Translations under genes and position numbers: made by a program
In this document: positions 1 to 5,980 of the stretch, piece after piece
Layout: every line of letters starts with the position of its first letter
Numbering within the stretch: the stretch's first letter is position 1
The notes under the pieces: generated by a model
The model's database searches: none
Told to the model about the DNA's origin: nothing
The model's input: only the letters and a program-made list of their open reading frames with translations
DNA from: DUEL01 sp964580565
GTDB lineage: Bacteria > Chloroflexota > Anaerolineae > B4-G1 > DUEL01
Reading direction: 5' to 3'
Assembly (NCBI GenBank): GCA_964580565.1
Contig: CAZOLN010000094.1
Coordinates: 1-11,105, forward strand
DNA: 11,105 bases

Positions 1-160
1 GTAGGCTGCGGGGGTTGGCGAGGCAGTGGGGGTGGAGGTCGGTGTAGGCGTGACGGGCGTGGAGGTCGGCGTGGGGGTGAAGGGGGTAGGAGAGGGGGTG
101 GGGGAGATGGTCGGGGTGGGGGTAAGCGTGACCTCCTCCGGCTCCGGAGTCGGAGTGGGA
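1..160. repeat. Low-complexity GT/GC-rich repeat encoding the Thr/Pro linker
   Basis: Plus-strand bases here are nearly all G with T/C interruptions. On the minus strand they encode the linker of the lipoprotein. A unit of about 27-28 bp around GTGGAGGTCGG recurs near 33 and 61, matching the protein-level repeat TPTPTSTPV/TPTPTSTPT. Such tracts can change length by slippage. Confidence 0.7.
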
Positions 161-564
161 GTGGTATCCTCCTCGATAATGGCCTCTCCCACGACCACCC
201 GCACGGGGGCGGACGTGACCGTGTTCCCTGCAGCGTCGGTGGCGCGGACCCGCAGCCGGTACGTCCCCTCCCCCGGCGGGGTCCACGTCCCCCGGCCCTC
301 CTGCAGCCCCTCGGCCAGGGTGACCACCTGCAGGTCGGCGATCGGCTCGCCGTTCACCAGGAGTTCCATCCGCGTGACCCCGCCCGGCATCGAGCCGTGG
401 GCCATGACGGGGATGGAGGCGCCGGGGGGGACGTGTGCGCCGTCCAGCGGCGCGTCGATCCAGACTTGGTAGGCGGCCCCGATCTCCGGCGGGGCCTCCC
501 CCCGGCACGCGGTCAGGAGCAGTATCAGTGCGAGGACCACGGTAACCCATCGCAACTTGCTCAT
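1..564 (-). CDS. Ig-like lipoprotein with Thr/Pro-rich linker (3' partial)
   Basis: This reading frame is open from an ATG at 564 to the left edge, giving 188 visible codons with no stop, so the C-terminus lies outside the window. The N-terminus is a lipoprotein signal peptide: a K/R-containing start, a hydrophobic run (residues 7-17) and the lipobox LTAC with Cys20 as the predicted lipidated residue. Residues ~32-125 read as one beta-rich Ig-like domain, with an opening IDAPLDGAHVPPG, a central LLVNGEPI and a closing YRLRVRATDAAGN. Residues ~134-188 are a low-complexity TPTPTP linker. A ribosome site GGAGGTGA lies about 6 nt before the ATG. Such linkers in Chloroflexota commonly precede another extracellular domain, so a further domain beyond the edge is expected (inference). 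The protein is probably tethered to the outer face of the membrane. Its ligand is unknown. Confidence 0.85.
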   Translation of the reverse strand, partial: MSKLRWVTVVLALILLLTACRGEAPPEIGAAYQVWIDAPLDGAHVPPGASIPVMAHGSMPGGVTRMELLVNGEPIADLQVVTLAEGLQEGRGTWTPPGEGTYRLRVRATDAAGNTVTSAPVRVVVGEAIIEEDTTPTPTPEPEEVTLTPTPTISPTPSPTPFTPTPTSTPVTPTPTSTPTASPTPAAY

Positions 565-644
565 CGCTCTTCACCTCCTCATCTCGATCGTCACGACACC
601 CGCCGTCACCCATCGCGCGCCGCCGGTAGCGGGGTCCGGCGGGT

Positions 645-677
645 CCGAGGGCCGGATCCACCCCCGTCCGGCCTCGG
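645..677 (-). terminator. GC-rich stem-loop downstream of the secretome genes
   Basis: CCGAGGGCCGGA at 645-656 pairs with TCCGGCCTCGG at 667-677, with one bulge and a 10-nt loop. It lies in the 194-nt gap between the small exported ORF and the lipoprotein gene, so it could end transcripts coming from 2747. There is no T-tract, so an intrinsic terminator is only a possibility. Confidence 0.3.
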
Positions 678-693
678 CGTCCCTCTGCCGCTT

Positions 694-721
694 GTAACGG
701 GGAACTCCCCCGCCGTGTTAC
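694..721 (-). terminator. Second stem-loop in the 565-758 gap
   Basis: GTAACGGGG at the left and CCGTGTTAC at the right form imperfect arms around a GGGG-AACT-CCCC core. With the hairpin at 645-677 it makes a two-hairpin arrangement between the two gene sets. There is no U-run on the minus strand. The role is a guess between terminator and leader structure. Confidence 0.25.
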
Positions 722-735
722 GCTTTTCGCCCTTA

Positions 736-798
736 GGGGGAGGGGCTCTCGTTCGACCTCACCCCCACCCCCGGCCCCCAGCGAGGTCGTCCCCTCCC
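736..798. repeat. Nested GC-rich palindrome, element A
   Basis: The outer arms are GGGAGGGG (738-745) and CCCCTCCC (791-798), a perfect match. The inner arms are CGACCTC (754-760) and GAGGTCG (783-789), also perfect. The remaining loop is C-rich. The stretch CCTCACCCCCACCCCCGGCC from 757 is nearly the same as the left arm of the element at 2804-2900, so the two look like members of one dispersed palindromic (REP/MITE-like) family. The element holds the stop codon and last codons of the small ORF at 759-893. Confidence 0.6.
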
Positions 799-893
799 TT
801 CGGCTTTTCGCTCTGGGCCCAGGTTATCCCCACAGCCGGGGCCAGCAGTGCCGTGATCATGAGTACGCTGATGGGCAGCCATTTGTTTTTCAT
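759..893 (-). CDS. Small exported ORF, possibly a truncated remnant
   Basis: This is a 44-codon frame with ATG at 893 and TGA at 761-759. Residues 1-26 form a textbook signal peptide: a KNK start, a hydrophobic core ISVLMITALLAPAV, and a likely cleavage after ITWA. Only about 18 residues follow (QSEKPKGGDDLAGGRGWG). Most of that tail, and the stop itself, come from the palindromic element at 736-798. A ribosome site AAGGTG lies about 6 nt before the ATG, and the start is 30 nt after the stop of the 607-residue repeat protein, so co-expression is plausible. Either this is a short secreted peptide, or it is the 5' stub of an exported protein whose body was lost at the element. I recognise no family. 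Confidence 0.4.
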   Translation of the reverse strand: MKNKWLPISVLMITALLAPAVGITWAQSEKPKGGDDLAGGRGWG

Positions 894-923
894 CACACAC
901 CTTCTCAGGGATTCCATCCGTTC

Positions 924-2747
924 CTAATCGTTCCTCAGCATCAGCGGCAGATATACCCGGTACGGCCGTACCATCCAGACGCGCACGCGGGCGGCCTGGA
1001 TCGCCGAGTCGTCCTTGCCCCGGCAGACCCGGATAGAGGACGAGGTGAACCGGGTCCAGTAGGCGCCGATGATCCACAGCGTGCTGCCGTCGGGCTTATA
1101 CAGGTCCCTGCCGTATCCGAAGTGGTGAAGAAGTCCGCTACCGTCGCGGAACTGAAGGTTCACCACCATCGCCCCCGGCGGCTGCCCCAGACCGTGGCGG
1201 AAATCCGAGCAGGTCGGCACGTCGTACCAGTCGCTCTGATAGTCCGCGCCGGGGTTGCGCCAGATGCGCACGCGGACTTCGTCTGCGTCGACGTCCTTGT
1301 CACCCCGGTGGACGTAGATGTACTCTTCGTCGAGGCCGTACCAGTAAGCCCCCCTCCTGACCAGGCCGCTGGCCTCGTAGAGCAAGTCCCCCCCATACCA
1401 GAACTGATTGATCCCTTTGAGGTCGCTGTCCTTGAAATCGAGGACGACGACGTAGTCATCCGGCGAACCTCCCAGGTTGTGCTGTAGGGTGAGGGCCTCG
1501 TTCTGACCGATTGCCCTCCACCCGCTGTCGTAGTCCGGGAAGGGAGCGATCCAGAGGCGGGTTCTGACCTGGGAGGCGCCCTCGTCGTCCGGGAGACGGT
1601 ACACCCTCAGCGAGGCATCGTCCAGAGAGTACCACGCGACTCCGATGTGGAGAAAACCACCGGAACTGCTGAGCGTATCTCCACCGTAGGCGATCTGGTT
1701 GATCCCCCAGTCCGGGTGCTGGCCCATCACGTCCACCACATACGCATCGGGATCGCCGCCCAGGTTGTGGTCCAACGAGATCTCCCTGTCACTTGCGATG
1801 TCCCGCCAGCCGCTGTCGTACTTGGGCTCCCGGCTGGCCCAGATGCGGATGCGGGCGGTAAGGGAACCCTCGTTGCGGTTCACAATGCGGACCCGGCTGC
1901 CCGTCAGGCCGGACCAATACGCCCCCCAGCACTCATCCTCCAGGGGATCGTAAAAGCAGTTTCCCCCGTAGGTGGTGTGGTGGCGGCTGCCGTCGTCCTG
2001 CTGGAACTGAAGGTCGACCCAGAAGTCGTTCCACGGCCCGCCGAGGTCGTGGCTCAGGAGAGAAGAGACCCCGGCGTCTATGGTGATCCACCCGCTGTCG
2101 TAGGCCGGCGTCGGCATCCGCCAGATACGGACCCGGAACCGGGAGACGTTCGGGGCGTAGGAAGAACGATGGACGGTGATCGAGCGGGTGTCCAGGCCGG
2201 TCCAGTAGGCGGAGGTCCCGTAACGGTGCTGGTTGATGCCCTCATCCGTTCCCCCGTCGAACTCCAGGTAGACCCAGTAGTCGTCCGCGTCGCCGCCCAG
2301 GTCGTGCTGGAGCGTCGTGTCATCCTGGGAGGGCGTCACCCACCCGCTGTCGTACTCCGCCTGGGGCACGACCCAGATGCGCGTGCGGAGCATCTCGCCT
2401 TCGTGGCTGCAGACGGTGATCGAGGTCGGGGTGAGGTTCTTCCAGTAGAACCCTTCGCTGACCGTTCCGCCGGGGGTGTCGTAGTAGATCCCGCCGAAGC
2501 CGTAGTGGGTATCCCCGCTCGCCGTCCACCGGCTGACCAGGTCGACCACGTAGTCATCGGTTTCCCCGCCGAGGTTATGCTGGAGGTCCACGCATTGGTC
2601 GCCGCTGAAAGTGACCCATCCACTATCATAAGCCGGTGGGCCGAAGGGGAAGCCGAAGGGGACCGCGGCTTCGGCCCTCCCGACGCCGAGGCCGGGCAGC
2701 GTGAGTAAAACGGTCAACGTGCTGATGACGGCGAGCGCTTTTCTCAT
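924..2747 (-). CDS. Secreted six-repeat protein with a YLPLMLR C-terminal tail
   Basis: The product is 607 residues with a signal peptide (MRKA start, hydrophobic 7-20, likely cleavage after AEA near 27). Six tandem repeats of 80-96 residues follow, beginning at residues 40, 132, 216, 310, 406 and 503. Each opens YDSGW (YQSDW in the last). It then runs through a strand with L-x-H-N/D-L-G-G and DDYVV-x-L, a YGG/YG turn, G-A/F-Y-W-x-x-L, I-x-V-x-R, and closes VRIW or VRVW. This reads as an all-beta domain, possibly a lectin-like or adhesive fold. Cys52/Cys113 in repeat 1 and Cys513/Cys574 in repeat 6 sit at equivalent places and could form disulfides; Cys264/Cys273 lie within repeat 3. The end, RVYLPLMLRND (597-607), resembles tails of other Chloroflexota secreted proteins and may be a sorting signal. 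AGGAGG lies 6 nt before the ATG. No catalytic motif is visible. Binding or surface-layer roles are inference. Confidence 0.85.
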   Translation of the reverse strand: MRKALAVISTLTVLLTLPGLGVGRAEAAVPFGFPFGPPAYDSGWVTFSGDQCVDLQHNLGGETDDYVVDLVSRWTASGDTHYGFGGIYYDTPGGTVSEGFYWKNLTPTSITVCSHEGEMLRTRIWVVPQAEYDSGWVTPSQDDTTLQHDLGGDADDYWVYLEFDGGTDEGINQHRYGTSAYWTGLDTRSITVHRSSYAPNVSRFRVRIWRMPTPAYDSGWITIDAGVSSLLSHDLGGPWNDFWVDLQFQQDDGSRHHTTYGGNCFYDPLEDECWGAYWSGLTGSRVRIVNRNEGSLTARIRIWASREPKYDSGWRDIASDREISLDHNLGGDPDAYVVDVMGQHPDWGINQIAYGGDTLSSSGGFLHIGVAWYSLDDASLRVYRLPDDEGASQVRTRLWIAPFPDYDSGWRAIGQNEALTLQHNLGGSPDDYVVVLDFKDSDLKGINQFWYGGDLLYEASGLVRRGAYWYGLDEEYIYVHRGDKDVDADEVRVRIWRNPGADYQSDWYDVPTCSDFRHGLGQPPGAMVVNLQFRDGSGLLHHFGYGRDLYKPDGSTLWIIGAYWTRFTSSSIRVCRGKDDSAIQAARVRVWMVRPYRVYLPLMLRND

Positions 2748-2803
2748 TATCGCCTCCTTCTATGTTTGGGTGTGCTTCAGGTTGGGGGCGGAGGTGTCTG
2801 CTG

Positions 2804-2900
2804 GCCCTCACCCCCCACCCGGCCCGCCGATGGCGGGCCACCCTCCCCCCTCTCCCACACCCGTGGGAGAGGGGGGAGGGCCGGGGAGGGGGGTGAGGGC
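2804..2900. repeat. Cloverleaf-like palindromic repeat, element B
   Basis: The outer arms, GCCCTCACCCCCCACCCGGC from 2804 and the stretch 2878-2900, are complementary apart from one or two positions. Inside are two perfect hairpins. One has GGCCCGCC and GGCGGGCC arms around a 3-nt loop (2821-2839). The other has 18-bp arms at 2841-2858 and 2863-2880 around a 4-nt loop. The layout is that of a dispersed non-autonomous palindromic element. It occupies much of the 318-nt divergent intergenic region 2748-3065, upstream of the secreted repeat gene, and shares its core with element A at 736-798. It has no coding capacity. Confidence 0.75.
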
Positions 2901-2965
2901 GCCCAAACCCTTTTTAATCTGCCCCCATTCTGATGCACACCCTCTAGGTTTGCCTTCCTCCCCTC

Positions 2966-2987
2966 TTGGCTAAAACTGTGCTAAAAT
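2966..2987 (+). promoter_or_regulatory. Tandem 11-bp motif with an extended -10, upstream of the STAND gene
   Basis: Two abutting 11-mers, TTGGCTAAAAC and TGTGCTAAAAT, match at 8 of 11 positions. The second contains TGC-TAAAAT, a good extended -10 hexamer at 2982-2987, which would start a plus-strand transcript near 2994. No clear -35 box is present. A near-identical tandem pair lies upstream of cheB at 10354-10375 on the other strand, which supports a promoter or operator role. Confidence 0.45.
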
Positions 2988-2997
2988 AGGACAATGA

Positions 2998-3059
2998 GGG
3001 GGCAACCCCACAGGGCGGCCATTTTCCCCACCGCGTGAGAGCGGCTGGGGTTACCCCCC
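2998..3059 (+). other. Leader stem-loop before the STAND gene
   Basis: GGGGGCAACCCCA (2998-3010) pairs with TGGGGTTACCCCC (3046-3058) at 12 of 13 positions. Within the loop, CCGC (3031-3034) and GCGG (3041-3044) form a smaller hairpin around GTGAGA. The structure begins just after the predicted transcription start, so it would form the very 5' end of the mRNA. It could act as an mRNA leader, an attenuator-like element or a protein-binding DNA palindrome. I recognise no known riboswitch class in it. Confidence 0.45.
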
Positions 3060-3065
3060 GTTCTT

Positions 3066-4604
3066 ATGGTAAGGAGTAGAGCAGGGCCGCCCCTACGGAA
3101 AACCTTCGGAAAACCTCTGGACAATCTCTGGGGGCGGGAAGTGAGGAGGCGGTGGGCGCTGGATGCGCAGTTCGTGAAGGCGGTCCACACCGCCCTCAAG
3201 CGACTGCGCAGAGAGGAGGACCTGGGACGGCATCCCCTTGTCGAGTTGACCGTTGCCGCAGAACGACGTCGCCAGAAGGGGTGGCCGGAGACCGACCTGG
3301 GGCGAGCGGCGTCGTTGCAGGATGTGATGGGGGAGGCCCGTCACCGATTGGCGGAGGTCGATCCGGATAGCGCTGCCCTGCTGGAGCGACGGTTCTGGCA
3401 GGGAGAAAGCGTGGTCCAACTGGCCCACGAACGGAACGTCGCCGAGAGCACTCTCTACGCCCACCAGGAGCGGGCCATCCACGCCCTGGCACGGACCCTC
3501 TGGGAGATGGAGCAGGAAGCCGCCGAGCGGTGGGCCGATCGACGGCGGGCCCTCCTCCGTCACGTCCCCCCGCCGACCTACACCCGCCTCTTCGGCTTCG
3601 ATGAGGTCTTCGCCCGCCTGCAGGGCCTGCTGACCGACCCTGCCGGACCGCGTTTCATCAGCATAGAGGGCCTGGGCGGGTTGGGGAAGACCGCCCTTGC
3701 CCATCGACTGACGACGTGGGCCGCCGGGGAGGTCCGCTTCGCCGACATCGCCTGGATCGTCGCCCGACGGCGGCAGTTCCTCACCTGGCAGGGGATCCTC
3801 GATGGCGATTCTCCCCATCCCACCCTCTCTTTTGAGATGTTGCTGGACGAGATGGCCGACCAACTGATCGGGCCCGACGCGGCCTCCTTCCCCCCTGAGA
3901 AGAAGCGACGGCGTCTGGAGCGTCTTCTGGAGCGGGAGCCCTACCTTATCGTGGTGGACAACCTGGAGACGGCCGTCGCTCCCCGGGAACTGATCCCCCG
4001 CCTCTGGCAGTTCTCCGGCCCTTCCCGCTTCCTCTTCACCAGTCGGCACAGCCTGGGACAGCACCCCGGCGTGTTTTGCCTCACGCTGAACGAACTGAGC
4101 GAGGCCGACAGCATCGCGCTGATGCGGCACGAGGCCCGCGCCCGGGGGGTCACGGCCCTGTCCGAGGCGGAGGACGACACCCTCCGCCGCATCTACCAGG
4201 TGACCGGTGGGAACCCGCTGGCGATCAAACTGGTCGTCGGGCAGGCCCGCTATCTCCCGGTCGAACGGGTGCTGGATCGTCTGCGCAGCGGTGCCGGACG
4301 CCAGTACGAGGACCTGTACCGGTTCATCTACTGGCGTTCGTGGGAGATGCTGGACGAAGACGCCCGCAGGGTCCTTCTGGCGATGCCTGCCCTCGCCCCC
4401 TCCGGGGCCTACTGGGAGAACCTTCAGGCCGCCACCGGCCTTTCCGACCACCGGCTCGATGCGGCGATCGAGCGATTGGTCGAGATGTCGCTTCTGCAGG
4501 TGGCAGGCGGGAGCGAGACCCGGTACACGATCCATCAACTGACCTACACTTTCATCCTGAGCGAACTGCTCGGGAAGTGGGGTCGCGCCGATGGAGACGG
4601 TTGA
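3066..4604 (+). CDS. HTH plus NB-ARC/STAND ATPase regulator
   Basis: The longest frame gives 512 residues from ATG 3066. Residues ~100-147 resemble a sigma-70 region 4/HTH unit (LLERRFWQGESVVQLA followed by AESTLYAHQERAIHALA). An NB-ARC ATPase follows, with Walker A GLGGLGKT (202-209), Walker B LIVVDN (Asp298), a sensor-like FLFTSR (Arg327) and a GGNPLAIKL motif (381-389). Next is a winged-helix region ending YTIHQLTYTFI, similar to an MHD motif. STAND proteins act as ATP-driven switches, and HTH-bearing ones usually regulate transcription. The usual C-terminal sensor repeats are absent here and lie in the next ORF, which overlaps by 14 nt. The first ~25 codons are doubtful: ATG 3066 has no ribosome site, and non-codon-phased 11-bp repeats lie at 3095-3127. 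GTG 3141 is an alternative start that keeps all domains. Confidence 0.85.
   Translation: MVRSRAGPPLRKTFGKPLDNLWGREVRRRWALDAQFVKAVHTALKRLRREEDLGRHPLVELTVAAERRRQKGWPETDLGRAASLQDVMGEARHRLAEVDPDSAALLERRFWQGESVVQLAHERNVAESTLYAHQERAIHALARTLWEMEQEAAERWADRRRALLRHVPPPTYTRLFGFDEVFARLQGLLTDPAGPRFISIEGLGGLGKTALAHRLTTWAAGEVRFADIAWIVARRRQFLTWQGILDGDSPHPTLSFEMLLDEMADQLIGPDAASFPPEKKRRRLERLLEREPYLIVVDNLETAVAPRELIPRLWQFSGPSRFLFTSRHSLGQHPGVFCLTLNELSEADSIALMRHEARARGVTALSEAEDDTLRRIYQVTGGNPLAIKLVVGQARYLPVERVLDRLRSGAGRQYEDLYRFIYWRSWEMLDEDARRVLLAMPALAPSGAYWENLQAATGLSDHRLDAAIERLVEMSLLQVAGGSETRYTIHQLTYTFILSELLGKWGRADGDG
3095..3127 (+). repeat. Three tandem 11-bp iterons at the STAND gene start
   Basis: The units are ACGGAAAACCT, TCGGAAAACCT and CTGGACAATCT. 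The first two differ at one base and the third is diverged. The period of 11 bp is one helical turn and not a multiple of three, so it is not a protein repeat. It lies between the two candidate start codons (3066 and 3141) and looks like an operator, possibly for the regulator itself (inference). Confidence 0.5.
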
Positions 4605-5958
4605 AGCGCGCCAACGTCTGTTCCGCAGGCAGGTTGACCGCCTCGCGGCCTTCAGCCTCGAGTACGTCCGGAAACACCGGCAGGACCTACGCGCCCTCGA
4701 CCGGCAGCGGGACAATCTGCTCCAGACGATGGTGGCCTGTGGCGAGTACCTGGGGGATTGGTCCCGGGCTGCGCAGATCGCCCTCGGCCTCGAGGAATAC
4801 GTGCTCCGTCGAGGCCAGTGGCGGAGTTGGGCTGCTCATCTGGAAAGCATCGGGCGGGCGCTGGCGGGGGGGCGTGACCGGCGACTGGAGGGACGGGTCT
4901 GGCACGCGTTGGGCAATGCCTACTGCGGCAGCGGGCGGTGGGAGGCGGCCGTCCGCGCCCATCGGCGGGCGATCGATGCTCTCCGTGCCGCCCACGACCT
5001 CCACGGCCTCGCCTACGCTCTCTTCGACCTGGGCCGGGTCTACTGGTTCCGAGGGGAGTGGGAGAAGGCCCTGCGGTGCTACCGCCAGGCGGACGCCTAC
5101 GCCCGCTCCCTTCCCGACGGCTCTTCCCTCCGGGCCCGCATCGCCAACGTCGTCGGGTTGGTCTACTGGCGACAGGGGAGGTGGCGGCGGGCGGTCCGTC
5201 ACTTCCGGGAAGCCCTGCGCCTCTGCCCTGAGGGTCCCGAGTACGCCCGCAACCGGGGCCGGATGCTGAGCAACCTGGCGTTGGCCCTGACCGACCTGGG
5301 ACGGTGGGAGGAGGCGGAGCAGGCTTACCGCACGGCGTTGCGGTTCAGCGAGCAGGCGGGCGACACCACCGGCCTGGCCTACACCTGGGGGGACCTCAGC
5401 GACCTCTACCGACGGCAGGGCCGCTGGGAGGAGGCCTGGCAGTGCCTGGAGCGGGCGGCGGCTCTGTGGGAGCAGGCTGAGGACACGGCCGGCCGGGCCG
5501 ATTGCGCCGAGCATCGGGGCCGTCTCCACGCCGATCGGGGGGAGGCGGAACAGGCCCTCCACTGGTTGGGTCGGGCGCTGGCGCTGTGGGAGGGGCTGGG
5601 CAGCGAGCAGAAGAGGGCAGAGCTTCAAACCCTTCTGGCCGAGGTGGTGGTCGGCAAGGGGGACCTTCGAGAGGCGGAGCGATGGATGGCGCAGGCCCGT
5701 TCCTTGGCCCGGCGGTTGGGGCGGCGGGACCTTCTCGTGCGGCTCTGGGGGCTGAAAGTGGTGGTCGAGAGGAGGCGAGGGCATCGGCTCGGCGGGGCGT
5801 GGGCGCTGACGGCGGGGCTTGCCTGCGGCCTACCTGCCCTCTTCAACGACCGCGCCCGTCGGGCGATGAGGGACCTCGTCTGTCCCGGAAGGGCGGGGGG
5901 AGCAAGGCCCTCTGAATCCTCCGACGAGGCCTCCGCGCCCTCCGCCCCTCTGCGGTGA
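4591..5958 (+). CDS. TPR-repeat protein, partner half of the STAND regulator
   Basis: The product is 455 residues with about seven tetratricopeptide repeats, near residues 102-135, 140-172, 184-212, 224-256, 264-297, 304-337 and 345-375. Several carry the recurrent GRW/GEW-E-x-A core, for example GRWEEAEQAYRTAL. Residues 1-95 are helical and precede the repeats, as the linker between NB-ARC and TPR does in single-chain STAND proteins. The last ~25 residues are low complexity, rich in Ser, Ala and Pro. ATG 4591 overlaps the STAND stop (4602-4604) in a different frame. The frame is closed upstream by a TGA at 4558-4560, so the ORF cannot begin much earlier. TPRs bind protein or peptide ligands, so this chain is probably the signal-sensing arm. 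It could also be the C-terminal half of one protein broken by a one-base indel or a sequencing error. Confidence 0.8.
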   Translation: METVEARQRLFRRQVDRLAAFSLEYVRKHRQDLRALDRQRDNLLQTMVACGEYLGDWSRAAQIALGLEEYVLRRGQWRSWAAHLESIGRALAGGRDRRLEGRVWHALGNAYCGSGRWEAAVRAHRRAIDALRAAHDLHGLAYALFDLGRVYWFRGEWEKALRCYRQADAYARSLPDGSSLRARIANVVGLVYWRQGRWRRAVRHFREALRLCPEGPEYARNRGRMLSNLALALTDLGRWEEAEQAYRTALRFSEQAGDTTGLAYTWGDLSDLYRRQGRWEEAWQCLERAAALWEQAEDTAGRADCAEHRGRLHADRGEAEQALHWLGRALALWEGLGSEQKRAELQTLLAEVVVGKGDLREAERWMAQARSLARRLGRRDLLVRLWGLKVVVERRRGHRLGGAWALTAGLACGLPALFNDRARRAMRDLVCPGRAGGARPSESSDEASAPSAPLR

Positions 5959-5978
5959 GGGGGCGAACCGACCGGTCG
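5943..5978. terminator. Possible bidirectional terminator at the convergent junction
   Basis: Only 22 nt separate the TPR gene stop (5958) from the histidine kinase stop (5981). CGCCCCTC (5943-5950) pairs with GAGGGGGCG (5957-5965) with one bulge. A 10-bp perfect palindrome CGACCGGTCG follows at 5969-5978. No T-tracts are present, so this is a weak call. Confidence 0.25.
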
Positions 5979-5980
5979 AA

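Noticed and set aside
733..1077. A minus-strand frame of 114 codons overlapping the end of the repeat protein
   Set aside because: It is out of frame with the repeat protein, has no ribosome site and is rich in Arg/Gly/Pro as shadows are. The smaller ORF at 759-893 has better support.
1647..2708. A plus-strand open frame of 353 codons opposite the secreted repeat protein
   Set aside because: It is an antisense shadow of the repeats (recurring Val/Pro/Ala-rich segments). The minus frame has a signal peptide, a ribosome site and clear repeats.
2841..2910. Element B as an intrinsic terminator followed by the T-run near 2911
   Set aside because: No plus-strand gene precedes it, and on the minus strand the T-run is on the wrong side. 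The multi-stem layout fits a dispersed repeat better.
3095..3127. A CRISPR array or replication-origin iterons
   Set aside because: Units are only 11 bp, abut without spacers, and number three. No cas genes or replication initiator gene are nearby.
3066..5958. The STAND/TPR pair as an antiphage (Avs-like) defence system
   Set aside because: No nuclease, protease, TIR or membrane effector domain is fused or adjacent. The N-terminus is HTH-like, which fits a transcription regulator better.
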